Shown here: one piece after another, positions 7,839-16,787 of the stretch
How positions within the stretch are numbered: position 1 is the first letter of the stretch
How the letters are laid out: every line of letters starts with the position of its first letter
Notes under the pieces: model-generated
Seen by the model: the letters and a program-made list of their open reading frames with translations, nothing else
What the model was told of the DNA's origin: nothing
The model's database searches: none
Source: Atlantibacter sp032062175
GTDB lineage: Bacteria > Pseudomonadota > Gammaproteobacteria > Enterobacterales > Enterobacteriaceae
DNA length: 64,000 bases
Direction: 5' to 3'
Assembly: GCF_032062175.1 (NCBI RefSeq)
Contig: NZ_DAMBQK010000007.1
Span: forward strand, 116,457-180,456
Translations under genes and position numbers: made by a program

Positions 7839-8499
7839 CGGGGCGGCCTCCATGCAAATGCCCTTCGCTCAGGGTCAACATCGGATAATGGCGGCTGGAA
7901 ATCAGCCCCATATCATGCGTAGCCATCAGTACCGTGACGCCCACGCGGTTAAACTCTTCGAACAGGCGCAAAATACCTTCCGACAGCGCTTCATCCAGGT
8001 TGCCGGTCGGTTCATCCGCCAGCAAAACCGCGGGTTTGTTCACCACCGCACGGGCGATACCCACGCGCTGTTGTTCACCACCGGAAAGCTGGATCGGAAA
8101 GCTTTTGGCTTTATCCAGCAGGCCGACTTTATCCAGCGCAGCGCTGACGCGGCGGCGGATATCTTCGCTGCTGGCCCCGGCGATGATCAGCGGGATCGCC
8201 ACGTTATCGAATACCGTTCTGTCCATCAGCAGGTGGTGATCCTGGAAGATCATGCCTATCTGACGGCGCAAGAACGGGACTTCCCGATTTTTCAGGCGGC
8301 TGATCTCATGACCGGCAAAATAAATTTGCCCCGCACTGGGGCGTTCAATGCCGCAGATAAGCTTCAGCAACGTACTCTTACCGGCGCCGGAGTGGCCGGT
8401 AAGGAATGCCATCTCGCCAGGTTGCAGGTGAAACGTCACCCCCTGCAGAGCCTGTCTCCCACCAAGATAGGCTTTGCTGACCTGTTCAAAGCGAATCAT
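7831..8499 (-). CDS. ftsE: FtsE, cell-division ABC ATPase
   Basis: ATP-binding subunit of FtsEX, 222 residues, equal to E. coli. It has Walker A GHSGAGKST, the signature LSGGEQQR, Walker B VLLADEPTGNLD and the switch MATHD. It starts two bases before the ftsY stop region and its own stop overlaps the ftsX start, so ftsY, ftsE and ftsX are translationally coupled. Confidence 0.97.
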   Translation of the reverse strand: MIRFEQVSKAYLGGRQALQGVTFHLQPGEMAFLTGHSGAGKSTLLKLICGIERPSAGQIYFAGHEISRLKNREVPFLRRQIGMIFQDHHLLMDRTVFDNVAIPLIIAGASSEDIRRRVSAALDKVGLLDKAKSFPIQLSGGEQQRVGIARAVVNKPAVLLADEPTGNLDEALSEGILRLFEEFNRVGVTVLMATHDMGLISSRHYPMLTLSEGHLHGGRPGE

Positions 8500-8501
8500 T
8501 G

Positions 8502-9974
8502 TTAATCCTCTCGGGCAAAAAGTGCCTCTATAAAGTCACCCGCATTAAACGGGCGCAAATCAGAAATTTGTTCGCCAACGCCAATGTAGCGAATTGGAAT
8601 ACTGAACTGGTCCGCAACAGAGAAAATCACCCCGCCTTTGGCCGTACCATCCAGCTTCGTCAGCGTAATGCCCGTCAGGCCCACCGCCTCATGGAACAGT
8701 TTGGCCTGGCTAATGGCATTCTGCCCGGTGCTGGCGTCGATGGTCAGCATAATCTCATGCGGAGCGTCTTCGTCGAGCTTTTTCATCACCCGGACGATTT
8801 TCTTCAGTTCTTCCATCAGGTGCGATTTGTTCTGCAAACGCCCGGCGGTATCGGCAATTAATACATCGACATGACGCGCTTTCGCCGCCTGGATGGCGTC
8901 GAAAATCACCGATGCGGAGTCCGCGCCGGTATGCTGCGCCACCACCGGAATGTTGTTGCGCTGGCCCCAGACCTGGAGCTGCTCTACCGCCGCCGCGCGG
9001 AAAGTATCTCCCGCCGCCAGCATCACTGATTTCCCCTGCTGCTCGAACTGACGCGCCAGTTTGCCGATAGTGGTGGTTTTACCCACGCCGTTGACGCCAA
9101 CCATCAGAATAACAAATGGCGTTTTGCCTTCAACGTTCAGCGGCTCATCCACTTTCGCCAGGATCTCGCCCATCTCTTCCTTCAGCAAACCGTACAGCGC
9201 TTCTGCGTCACGCAGTTGCTTGCGGCTGGCCCCTTCGGTGAGATGAGTGATGATTTTGCGGGTGGTTTCCACGCCCACGTCGGCAATCAGCAGTTGTTCT
9301 TCCAGTTCCTCAAACAGATCATCATCGATTTTCTTGCCGCGGAATAGACTGATAAATCCGGAACCAAGATTTTCTTTGGTTTTAATCAGGCTGCGCTTAA
9401 GGCGCGCAAAGAACCCTTCTTTGGTCGGTTTTTCCTGAACCGGAACGACCACGTCGGCCTGCTGGAACTCGTCAACCCGTTCCTCTGCCTGCTGGCTCGC
9501 CGACAACGCCTGGGCTTCCAGCTCTTCGTCGCTGATTTCCGGCTCGGCTAATGGCTCTTGTTCCGCCTGCCACTCTTCCGGCTCGATCGCCTGCGCCTGC
9601 ACTTCTTCCGGCAGCGGCAGGGTTTCATGTTCGATAATCGCAATTTCCTGCGGCTCGGGCTCGATGGCTTCAGGCGCTTGTTGCTCAATCACCTCGATGA
9701 TTTCATCAGCAACCGGCTGCGGCTCTTCCACTTGCGCCGCCTGCTGCTCGGTGATTTCAACGACGTCTTCCGCAAAGGCCTGCGATTCTTCCAGCGTATG
9801 CGGGGCAGGCGTTTCAACCTCTGCAACAGGCTGCTCAACGGTTTCTGGCGCAAGTTCAGTAACCTGCTGCTCAACCTCTTGTTCCGTTACCTGCTGTTGT
9901 TCAACTTCTGGTTCCTGCTCTTTTTGGCCGAAACCCAGCCAGGAAAAAAAGCCCCGTTTTTTATCTTTTGCCAT
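8502..9974 (-). CDS. ftsY: FtsY, signal recognition particle receptor
   Basis: SRP receptor GTPase of 490 residues (E. coli 497) that docks ribosome-nascent chains at the translocon. The first 190 residues or so form the acidic, Glu/Gln-rich A domain with repeated EPE/VEQ stretches, which varies in length among relatives. The NG domain follows with P-loop GVNGVGKTTT, DTAGRL and TKLDGTAKGG. It begins MAKDKKRGFFSWLGF, an amphipathic membrane-targeting start. It is the first gene of ftsYEX. Confidence 0.97.
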   Translation of the reverse strand: MAKDKKRGFFSWLGFGQKEQEPEVEQQQVTEQEVEQQVTELAPETVEQPVAEVETPAPHTLEESQAFAEDVVEITEQQAAQVEEPQPVADEIIEVIEQQAPEAIEPEPQEIAIIEHETLPLPEEVQAQAIEPEEWQAEQEPLAEPEISDEELEAQALSASQQAEERVDEFQQADVVVPVQEKPTKEGFFARLKRSLIKTKENLGSGFISLFRGKKIDDDLFEELEEQLLIADVGVETTRKIITHLTEGASRKQLRDAEALYGLLKEEMGEILAKVDEPLNVEGKTPFVILMVGVNGVGKTTTIGKLARQFEQQGKSVMLAAGDTFRAAAVEQLQVWGQRNNIPVVAQHTGADSASVIFDAIQAAKARHVDVLIADTAGRLQNKSHLMEELKKIVRVMKKLDEDAPHEIMLTIDASTGQNAISQAKLFHEAVGLTGITLTKLDGTAKGGVIFSVADQFSIPIRYIGVGEQISDLRPFNAGDFIEALFARED

Positions 9975-10167
9975 TGGCGACTACACCCCTCGCGGTTGAA
10001 TCCTGGCAGCATCTCCGCGCAATCACATCGCGGGCGCTAAATTTTTTACGAATGAATACGTTATTCTATCACTTTCCCGTCAGCGCATCACGCCGACGGA
10101 TTCAGGTTTCGCCTGGCGGCCTGCGCCGCTAGAATAGCAGGCCAAATTATTAAGCCCAGTGAACAGC

Positions 10168-10764
10168 ATGAAGAAACCCACCTCCTCTGGCAGCGGCCAG
10201 ATTCGTATTATCGGCGGCCAATGGCGAGGCCGAAAACTGCCGGTCACCGACAGCCCCGGGCTGCGCCCAACGACTGACCGGGTGCGCGAAACGCTGTTCA
10301 ACTGGCTGGCGCCTTACATGGTGGATGCACGCTGTCTCGACTGTTTCGCCGGTAGCGGCGCGTTAGGGCTGGAGTCGCTGTCCCGCTACGCCGCCAGCGC
10401 CACCTTGTTGGAGATGGAACGCGCCGTCGCGCAACAGTTGCAGAAAAACCTCGCGACGCTGAAAGCCGCCAACGGCAAGGTGGTTAACACCAACACCCTG
10501 AACTACCTTAATCAAACCGGTACGCCGCACGACATCGTGTTTATCGATCCGCCGTTTCGCAAAGGCCTGCTCGATGAGACGTTGAACCTGCTGGAGAAAA
10601 ACGGCTGGCTGGCAAACGGCGCGTTAATCTACGTCGAAAGCGAAGTGGAGAACGGTATGCCGCCGGTGCCGGCAAGCTGGCAATTACACCGGGAAAAAGT
10701 GGCGGGCCAGGTGGCCTATCGCCTTTATTTACGCGAAACGCAAGGAGCGGAAGATGCTGATTAA
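10168..10764 (+). CDS. rsmD: RsmD, 16S rRNA m2G966 methyltransferase
   Basis: SAM-dependent methyltransferase that modifies G966 of 16S rRNA, 198 residues as in E. coli. It has the SAM-binding motif DCFAGSGALGLE and the catalytic motif DPPF, with IRIIGGQWRGRKLPV near the start. ATG at 10168 aligns with E. coli. A GTG three codons earlier (10159) is in frame but unlikely. It is divergent from ftsY and overlaps yhhL by 11 bases. Confidence 0.96.
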   Translation: MKKPTSSGSGQIRIIGGQWRGRKLPVTDSPGLRPTTDRVRETLFNWLAPYMVDARCLDCFAGSGALGLESLSRYAASATLLEMERAVAQQLQKNLATLKAANGKVVNTNTLNYLNQTGTPHDIVFIDPPFRKGLLDETLNLLEKNGWLANGALIYVESEVENGMPPVPASWQLHREKVAGQVAYRLYLRETQGAEDAD

Positions 10765-11020
10765 TCTGGGACGGCTATTGATGCTGTGCATGTGGGGGTT
10801 TTTGATCCTCAACCTGATCCAACCCTTTCCGCGCCCGCTGAACATCTTCGTCAACGTGGCGCTGATATTTATGGTGCTGATGCACGGTTTGCAGCTGGCG
10901 ATGCTGAAAGCCACCCAGCCGAAAAACGCGCCGCCGATGGGCAAACCGGAACAGATCCGCATCTTTTTGTTCGGCGTGTTCGAACTGCTGGCGTGGCAGA
11001 AAAAGCAAAAATCAAAGTGA
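10754..11020 (+). CDS. yhhL: YhhL, small DUF1145 membrane protein
   Basis: An 88-residue inner-membrane protein (E. coli 89) with two predicted membrane helices: LLMLCMWGFLILNLIQPF and IFVNVALIFMVLMHGLQL. The tail is basic and ends KKQKSK. Function is unknown. It overlaps rsmD and is probably in the same operon. Confidence 0.9.
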   Translation: MLINLGRLLMLCMWGFLILNLIQPFPRPLNIFVNVALIFMVLMHGLQLAMLKATQPKNAPPMGKPEQIRIFLFGVFELLAWQKKQKSK

Positions 11021-11037
11021 GGCGGCCGTGGGCGCGG

Positions 11038-11397
11038 TTACGGCTGCGCCTCGAAACGCACAAATCGCGTCCCCTGATACACCAGTACGCCCTTCTCCCC
11101 CACCGTTAGCCGATGGTAATCCACCTCCTCCAGACGGAAGGTCATTTCCAGCCCGCCCTGTAATGGCTTAAAGCTGGCCTCATAACGCATCGTCTCGCCC
11201 GCAGGGGTGACTTCACGCTGGCGCGAGCGGCGGTCGTTGGCCGGTTTCTCCCGCTTGTTGGTAATCTCTACCTGTTTTTGCAGCTGCGGCGCGGCGTCGT
11301 TACTGGCATTCTCCCGGCGCTGCTGCACAAAGCGAAAGGAGGCGGCAATGACGATTATCGCGATGATAATTATCAGGAAAAACGGCATTTTACTCAT
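11038..11397 (-). CDS. yhhM: YhhM, DUF2500 protein
   Basis: A 119-residue protein of unknown function with one N-terminal membrane anchor (FFLIIIIAIIVIAASF) and a C-terminal domain containing REVTPAGETMRYEASFKP, matching E. coli YhhM. The frame is open back to 11499, but the ATG at 11397 (MSKMPF) aligns with the E. coli start. It is convergent with yhhL. Confidence 0.92.
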   Translation of the reverse strand: MSKMPFFLIIIIAIIVIAASFRFVQQRRENASNDAAPQLQKQVEITNKREKPANDRRSRQREVTPAGETMRYEASFKPLQGGLEMTFRLEEVDYHRLTVGEKGVLVYQGTRFVRFEAQP

Positions 11398-11538
11398 AAA
11401 AGCATTCACATTGTTGCGGTGCTTTTTAGAATACTCCGGGCGGATAAGCATTGTCATCTGCCACGCCAGGACACTAGACTGAAAGACAGAGCCGCGCACA
11501 ATGGGTGCGCGTTACAATAACTGAATCAGGGACTTATC

Positions 11539-12165
11539 ATGCTTTGGTCGTTTATTGCTGTCTGTTTTTCCGCCTGGCTATACGTAGACGCCTCTTATCG
11601 CGGCCCAGCCTGGCAACGCTGGGTATTTAAACCCGTCACGCTGCTGCTGTTGCTGCTGCTGGCCTGGCAGGCCCCAATGTTTGAGGCGCTGGGCTATCTG
11701 GTGGTCGCCGGTCTGCTGGCGACGCTGGTCGGCGATGCGCTGACGCTGCTGTCCCGCGAACGCCTGCTCTACGCTATTGGCGCGTTTTTCCTGTCTCATT
11801 TGCTGTACACGATCTATTTCGCCAGCCAGATGACGCTGTCGTTCTTCTGGCCGCTGCCGCTGGTACTGGCGATTATTGGCGTGGCGCTGATTGCCGTAAT
11901 CTGGACGCGCCTTGAAGAGCTGCGCTGGCCCATCTGCACCTTTATCGGCATGACGCTGGTGATGGTCTGGCTTGCTGGCGAACTGTGGTTCTTCCGCCCA
12001 ACCGATACCAGTCTGTCGGCATTTGTCGGCGCGGCACTGCTGCTGTTGAGCAACGTGGTCTGGCTGGGCAGCCACTACCGCAAACGCTTTACGGCGGATA
12101 ACGCCATTGCCTCGGCCTGCTATTTTGCCGGGCACTTCCTGATTGTGCGTTCGCTGTATCTGTAA
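11539..12165 (+). CDS. yhhN: YhhN, lysoplasmalogenase-family (TMEM86-like) membrane protein
   Basis: A 208-residue polytopic membrane protein, equal in length to E. coli YhhN. Conserved segments include MLWSFIAVC, GDALTLL, FFLSHLLYTIYFASQM, TFIGMTLVMVWLAGELWFFRP and CYFAGHFLIVRSLYL. The YhhN/TMEM86 family includes lysoplasmalogenases. The bacterial substrate is not settled. It lies directly upstream of the zntA promoter. Confidence 0.95.
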   Translation: MLWSFIAVCFSAWLYVDASYRGPAWQRWVFKPVTLLLLLLLAWQAPMFEALGYLVVAGLLATLVGDALTLLSRERLLYAIGAFFLSHLLYTIYFASQMTLSFFWPLPLVLAIIGVALIAVIWTRLEELRWPICTFIGMTLVMVWLAGELWFFRPTDTSLSAFVGAALLLLSNVVWLGSHYRKRFTADNAIASACYFAGHFLIVRSLYL

Positions 12166-12191
12166 ATTTTGCAGGAAAGTTGATCAATGGC

Positions 12192-12223
12192 TTGACTCTG
12201 GAGTGCACTCCAGAGTGTACCCT
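12192..12223 (+). promoter_or_regulatory. ZntR-controlled promoter of zntA
   Basis: TTGACT (-35, 12192-12197) and TACCCT (-10, 12218-12223) are separated by 20 bases, the long spacer typical of MerR-family activation. The spacer region holds the perfect 20-bp palindrome CTCTGGAGTGCACTCCAGAG (12196-12215). E. coli zntA has almost the same box, to which ZntR binds and untwists DNA when Zn(II), Cd(II) or Pb(II) is bound. Confidence 0.93.
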
Positions 12224-12260
12224 TCCGGTAATGAGAAAATTATCGTTACCGGAGGCAGCC

Positions 12261-14483
12261 ATGACGACCCCTACGCCAGATGGCAAACCCACCCCTCAGT
12301 TTGGTTCGGTTAAATTCAAACCGCTTGAGGCGCAAACACCGTGCTGCGCAGACGGGCAGTGCAGCCAGCCCGCGCCACAACCCTTAACGCCGCCTGACGA
12401 CGCGACTCTGCGCTATAGCTGGCACGTGCAGGGCATGGACTGCGCCGCCTGCGCCCGCAAAGTAGAAAACGTGGCGCGCCAGATCCCCGGCGTCAGCCAG
12501 GCCCAGGTGGTCTTCGCCACCGAAAAATTGCTGGTGGATGTCGCCAATGATGTACGCGAGCAGGTTGAACAGGCGATCCGTCAGGCGGGCTACACCCTCA
12601 CCGATAGCGCCTCTCCTGCGCCCGCAACGGGCAGCCCCTTCGCCTGGCGCGACAACCTCCCGCTTATTGGCCTGATCGTACTGATGGCGCTGAGCTGGGG
12701 CGTTGCGCAGTTTTATCCGCCGCTGGGTAACATTGCGTTTATCGCCACTACGCTGGTGGGCCTGTGGCCCATCGCCCACCAGGCACTACGGCTGATGCGC
12801 AGCGGTAACCCGTTCGCCATCGAAACCTTAATGAGCGTGGCCGCCATCGGCGCGCTGTTTATTGGCGCGACCGCCGAAGCCGCGATGGTATTACTGCTGT
12901 TTTTAATCGGTGAGCGGTTAGAAGGCTGGGCGGCAAACCGCGCACGGCAAGGTGTCAGCGCGTTGATGGCGCTGAAGCCGGAAACCGCCACGCGCCTCAA
13001 CGGCGACCAGCGCGAAACGGTGGCGCTGGGGGATTTGCGCCCTGGCGATGTGATTGAAGTGTCGGCAGGCGGCAGGTTGCCTGCGGATGGCAGACTGCTT
13101 TCGCCGTTCGCCAGTTTTGATGAAAGCGCGCTTACCGGCGAATCATTGCCCGTGGAGCGCAGCCAGGGCGACAGCATCGCCGCCGGGGCTACCAGCGTCG
13201 ACCGGCTGGTAACGCTGAAAGTCATCTCCGAACCCGGCGACAGCGCCATTGACCGGATTTTACGGCTTATCGAAGAAGCCGAAGAGCGCCGCGCCCCCAT
13301 TGAACGCTTTATCGACCGGTTCAGCCGGGTCTACACGCCCGCCATCATGCTGTTTGCGCTGCTGGTGACCGTGCTTCCTCCGCTGTTAACCGGCGCGCAG
13401 TGGCTGCCGTGGATCTACAAGGGGCTGACGCTTCTGCTGATTGGCTGCCCGTGCGCGCTGGTGATTTCCACGCCTGCGGCCATTACCTCCGGTCTGGCTG
13501 CCGCCGCGCGGCGCGGGGCGCTGATTAAAGGCGGCGCGGCGCTGGAACAGCTCGGCCAGATCCGTCAGGTGGCGTTTGATAAAACCGGCACCCTGACGCT
13601 GGGCAAACCCCAGGTTACCGCGATTTCTCCGGCATCGGGCCTGGATGAAAACGCGCTGTTACGCCTGGCGGCGGCGATTGAGCAAGGCTCGACGCATCCG
13701 CTGGCGTTAGCGATTATCGAACGGGCAAAAAATCAGGGCATTGCCCTGCCCGTAACGACCAACCAGCGCACGCTGGCGGGTATCGGCATTGAGGCAACGG
13801 TTGAGGGTGAAACTTACCTGCTCAGCGCGCCGGATAAACTCCCCGCCACCGTTCTGAACGAGGCGGCCCAGGCCGCAGTTCAACAGCAGGAAGCGCAGGG
13901 CCAGACGGTGGTGGCGCTGGTGCGCAACAATCAGTTGCTGGGTACGCTGGCGCTGCGCGACACGCTGCGGCCTGATGCCCGGGAAGCCGTGCAACGATTG
14001 CATGATTTGGGCGTACAGGGCGTGATCCTCACCGGCGATAACCCACGCGCCGCTGCTGCCATTGCCGGCGAGCTGGGGCTGGAATTCTGCGCGGGCCTGC
14101 TGCCTGCCGATAAAGTGGCGGAAGTGAACCGGATGAATCACCACGCACCGCTGGCGATGGTCGGCGACGGGATTAATGATGCTCCGGCGATGAAAGCGGC
14201 GACTATTGGCATCGCCATGGGCAGCGGCACCGACGTGGCGCTGGAAACCGCCGACGCGGCTCTCACCCATAACCGCCTCAAGGAACTGGCGGGCATGATT
14301 GATCTCGCCCGCGCCACCCACGCCAACATCCGGCAAAATATCGCTATCGCGCTGGGGTTAAAGGGGCTGTTCCTGGTCACAACGCTGCTTGGCATCACCG
14401 GCCTGTGGCTGGCGGTGCTGGCCGATACTGGCGCAACGGTGCTGGTAACCGCCAATGCGTTAAGGCTGCTGGGCAGGAAATAA
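12261..14483 (+). CDS. zntA: ZntA, Zn(II)/Cd(II)/Pb(II)-exporting P1B-type ATPase
   Basis: Metal efflux ATPase of 740 residues (E. coli 732). The N-terminus has a Cys-rich stretch (CCADGQC) followed by a heavy-metal-associated domain with GMDCAAC. Core motifs are present: phosphatase loop TGES, metal-site GCPCALV, phosphorylation site DKTGTLT, STHPL and hinge GDGINDAP. The start is ATG at 12261 with GGAGG upstream. The frame is open from 12180, but that would place the start inside the promoter. Transcription is under the ZntR box just upstream. Confidence 0.97.
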   Translation: MTTPTPDGKPTPQFGSVKFKPLEAQTPCCADGQCSQPAPQPLTPPDDATLRYSWHVQGMDCAACARKVENVARQIPGVSQAQVVFATEKLLVDVANDVREQVEQAIRQAGYTLTDSASPAPATGSPFAWRDNLPLIGLIVLMALSWGVAQFYPPLGNIAFIATTLVGLWPIAHQALRLMRSGNPFAIETLMSVAAIGALFIGATAEAAMVLLLFLIGERLEGWAANRARQGVSALMALKPETATRLNGDQRETVALGDLRPGDVIEVSAGGRLPADGRLLSPFASFDESALTGESLPVERSQGDSIAAGATSVDRLVTLKVISEPGDSAIDRILRLIEEAEERRAPIERFIDRFSRVYTPAIMLFALLVTVLPPLLTGAQWLPWIYKGLTLLLIGCPCALVISTPAAITSGLAAAARRGALIKGGAALEQLGQIRQVAFDKTGTLTLGKPQVTAISPASGLDENALLRLAAAIEQGSTHPLALAIIERAKNQGIALPVTTNQRTLAGIGIEATVEGETYLLSAPDKLPATVLNEAAQAAVQQQEAQGQTVVALVRNNQLLGTLALRDTLRPDAREAVQRLHDLGVQGVILTGDNPRAAAAIAGELGLEFCAGLLPADKVAEVNRMNHHAPLAMVGDGINDAPAMKAATIGIAMGSGTDVALETADAALTHNRLKELAGMIDLARATHANIRQNIAIALGLKGLFLVTTLLGITGLWLAVLADTGATVLVTANALRLLGRK

Positions 14484-14601
14484 GCAGATAATAACCCATG
14501 GTTTCTACAGGCGTCTTTCCGTAGGATATTTTCAGCCAGTTTTACTGGTGAGGTGCAGCGTTGCGGGGGCTTCTTCCCCGGCGGCGTGAGTTGCAGGAAA
14601 G

Positions 14602-14668
14602 AAAAAACCCTCGCACGTTGTTTGGTAATTAAACCTGGCAACATAACGAGGGCTATCTCTTGATCAGC
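14602..14668 (-). ncRNA. Candidate antisense RNA opposite the leader of the 30-residue ORF
   Basis: On the minus strand a promoter-like pair TTGCAA - 17 bases - TATTCT (14703 to 14675) would start a transcript near 14668. It would end at a strong intrinsic terminator: CCCTCG (14608-14613) pairs with CGAGGG (14647-14652), inner GTTG pairs with CAAC, and six U residues follow at 14607-14602. The product would be about 67 nt and fully complementary to the leader of the rightward ORF at 14717. This is the Sok/Rdl arrangement of type I antitoxins. It is an inference from sequence only. Confidence 0.5.
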
Positions 14669-14674
14669 AAACCA

Positions 14675-14703
14675 AGAATAGCCGCGAACGGTTGTCATTG
14701 CAA
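14675..14703 (-). promoter_or_regulatory. Putative sigma-70 promoter for the antisense RNA
   Basis: On the minus strand, TTGCAA (14703-14698) and TATTCT (14680-14675) are spaced by 17 bases. This gives 4/6 matches to the -10 consensus and 4/6 to the -35. Confidence 0.4.
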
Positions 14704-14716
14704 CGTAGGCGGTTAT

Positions 14717-14809
14717 ATGACGTTCAAACAAGCCTTTTGGCTTGCGGTCTTAACGTCGATCATCGGGCCGATTGTGGTCGCGCTGATCCGTTATTTCCTC
14801 AGCTTCTAA
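14717..14809 (+). CDS. 30-residue hydrophobic protein, type I toxin-like
   Basis: An ORF of 30 codons, MTFKQAFWLAVLTSIIG continuing PIVVALIRYFLSF, forms one membrane helix with a charged N-terminus and an Arg near the end. The size and pattern are like Ldr/Fst-type toxins, though no family was identified. AGGCGG lies five bases before ATG. An in-frame TTG at 14660 could give a 49-residue form, and the leader is long. A perfect intrinsic terminator follows at 14858 and a convergent antisense RNA candidate covers the leader. It is absent between zntA and tusA in E. coli as remembered. Confidence 0.5.
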   Translation: MTFKQAFWLAVLTSIIGPIVVALIRYFLSF

Positions 14810-14857
14810 GCTAATTTGGGCGTCATCGCTGCTGTAATGGCACCCTGCGCCCGAACG

Positions 14858-14888
14858 GGCCGCAGGCGTAAAAACCTGCGGCCTTTTT
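14858..14888 (+). terminator. Intrinsic terminator after the 30-residue ORF
   Basis: GGCCGCAGG and CCTGCGGCC form a perfect 9-bp stem around an 8-base loop, followed by TTTTT. Confidence 0.85.
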
Positions 14889-14897
14889 GCCTGGAGA

Positions 14898-14928
14898 CAA
14901 AAAAGCCCGGCCACAGCGACCGGGCTCC
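14898..14928 (-). terminator. Intrinsic terminator of the TRAP operon
   Basis: On the minus strand AGCCCGG...CCGGGCT is followed by TTTTTTG. It lies just after the large-permease stop at 14939. Confidence 0.8.
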
Positions 14929-14938
14929 GATTAACGAA

Positions 14939-16225
14939 TCACATCATCCCTAATATTCCGGGCAACCACAGCGATATCGCCGGGACGTAAGTCACCAGCG
15001 CCAACACCACCAGCAGCGTGGCATAGAACGGCAGCATTGCGCGCACCACGTCCTCGATTTTGCGCTTACTGACGGCGCTCGCCACGAACAGCACCGAGCC
15101 TACCGGCGGAGTGATCAAGCCAATACCCAGGTTCACCATCATGATCATCCCGAAATGCACCGGGTCGATCCCCAGCATATTGGTCACCGGCAGCAGCACC
15201 GGCGTCAGGATCAGGATCAGAGGCGCCATGTCCATCAGCGTACCCACCAGCAGCAGCATCACGTTCAGGTACATCAGGATGACGTATTTGTTATCCGACA
15301 GCGAGGTGAAGAACTCGGTGATGCGCATCGGCAGTTGCATATAGGTCATCACCGCGCCAAATGCCGCCGCGAAACCGATAAGGATCATCACGATGGTCAC
15401 CGTTTTCACGGTGCGGAACATCAGCTTTGGCAACTCGTTCCACTTGTAATCGCGGTAGATAAACATGGTCACGAAGAACGACCATAAGCAGGCCACCGCC
15501 GCGGATTCCGTTGCCGTGAACACACCCGTGAGAATGCCGCCCATGATGATGACCACAGTCATCAGGCCCCACAGCGCGTCGAAGAAAATCTTCAGCGCCT
15601 GTTTGAACGGAATGCGCTCGCCTTTCGGGTAGCCGCGTCGGTGGGCGAAGCCCATGCACAGTACCATCAGGCTGACACCCAACAACAGGCCTGGCAGCAC
15701 GCCCGCGATAAACAACGACGCGATCGACACCGTACCGCCCGCCGCAAGCGAGTAAATCACCGAGTTATGGCTGGGCGGGATCAGAATCGCCTGTACCGAG
15801 CCGCTGGCGGTAACCGCCGCCGCGTATTCGCGCGGATAACCTTTTTTCTCCATTTCCGGGATCATCACGCTGCCGATGGAAGCGGTATCCGCCACCGAGG
15901 AACCGGAAATTGCGCCGAAAAAGGTCGAGGCGACGATATTCACCAGCGACAACCCGCCGCGAATAAAGCCCACAAAGATATAGGCGAAGTTCACCAGACG
16001 GCGTGCGATACCGCCTTCCGCCATGATTGCCCCCGCCAGAATAAAAAACGGGATCGCCAGCAGGCTGAATTTATTCACGCCGCTGGTGATTTGAATCATG
16101 ATTGCTTCCAGCGGCAGATCGATATACAGCGCCCCAACCACGGCGCTCAGACCTACCGCAAAGGCCACCGGCATGCCGACCGCCAATAATACGCCCAACG
16201 TACAAAGTAAAACGAACGCGTCCAT
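14939..16225 (-). CDS. TRAP transporter large permease (DctM family)
   Basis: A 428-residue membrane protein with about 12 helices, the translocation subunit of a tripartite ATP-independent periplasmic transporter that uses the sodium gradient. Typical segments are FSLLAIPFFILAGAIMAEGGI, SGSSVADTASIGSVMIPEM, IPPSHNSVIYSLAAGG and a C-terminal LITPPVGSVLFVAS. It is the last gene of a leftward operon with the small permease (10-base gap) and the binding protein. The cargo cannot be read from the sequence; a carboxylate or sugar acid is likely for this family. Confidence 0.93.
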   Translation of the reverse strand: MDAFVLLCTLGVLLAVGMPVAFAVGLSAVVGALYIDLPLEAIMIQITSGVNKFSLLAIPFFILAGAIMAEGGIARRLVNFAYIFVGFIRGGLSLVNIVASTFFGAISGSSVADTASIGSVMIPEMEKKGYPREYAAAVTASGSVQAILIPPSHNSVIYSLAAGGTVSIASLFIAGVLPGLLLGVSLMVLCMGFAHRRGYPKGERIPFKQALKIFFDALWGLMTVVIIMGGILTGVFTATESAAVACLWSFFVTMFIYRDYKWNELPKLMFRTVKTVTIVMILIGFAAAFGAVMTYMQLPMRITEFFTSLSDNKYVILMYLNVMLLLVGTLMDMAPLILILTPVLLPVTNMLGIDPVHFGMIMMVNLGIGLITPPVGSVLFVASAVSKRKIEDVVRAMLPFYATLLVVLALVTYVPAISLWLPGILGMM

Positions 16226-16235
16226 GAGGCCCCCG

Positions 16236-16745
16236 TTAACCGTGATTGCCGATAAGCACTACCGGACGATTCTCCTGGGAACCGAACAACAGCCGCTCAA
16301 TAACGAAAAGAATAATGATCGCCGAGCCTATCGGCAGTGGCAGGTAACTTTCACCGGAGGTCAAAATGGGGAATTCCGCCACCGGCTGTTCCCAGAGTTC
16401 AATGCACAGCAACGCGCTGTACCAGAACATAATCCCGGAAATAGTCAGCATCAACAGATCCACCAGTTTGGCGCACAGGCGCTGCATCGCCGGTGGAATA
16501 CGGTCAGTCAACATGTTGACCGCAATATGCGAGTTAGCGCGATAGCTCACCGCAGCCCCCACAAAGCTGAACGTCACCATGCAGATAATTGCGATGGGCT
16601 CCGGCCAGGATTCACCACGGTTCAACACGTAGCGGGAAAAGATGCCAATCGGGATGACAATCGTCATCAGCAGCAGCGAAAACCCGGCCACAAACATGGC
16701 GAACAAATACAGGCGATCCATCCACTTTATATATAAAGAGGTCAT
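16236..16745 (-). CDS. TRAP transporter small permease (DctQ family)
   Basis: A 169-residue protein with four predicted membrane helices, including LFAMFVAGFSLLLMTIVIPIG. The conserved WPEPIAIICMVTFSFVGAA, with a Trp-Pro-Glu motif, marks DctQ proteins. It bridges the binding protein and the large permease. It sits between those two genes in one operon. Confidence 0.92.
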   Translation of the reverse strand: MTSLYIKWMDRLYLFAMFVAGFSLLLMTIVIPIGIFSRYVLNRGESWPEPIAIICMVTFSFVGAAVSYRANSHIAVNMLTDRIPPAMQRLCAKLVDLLMLTISGIMFWYSALLCIELWEQPVAEFPILTSGESYLPLPIGSAIIILFVIERLLFGSQENRPVVLIGNHG

Positions 16746-16787
16746 AAATACTCCGGGAATATGCGCCGGGCTAGCCGGCGCCTGAGA

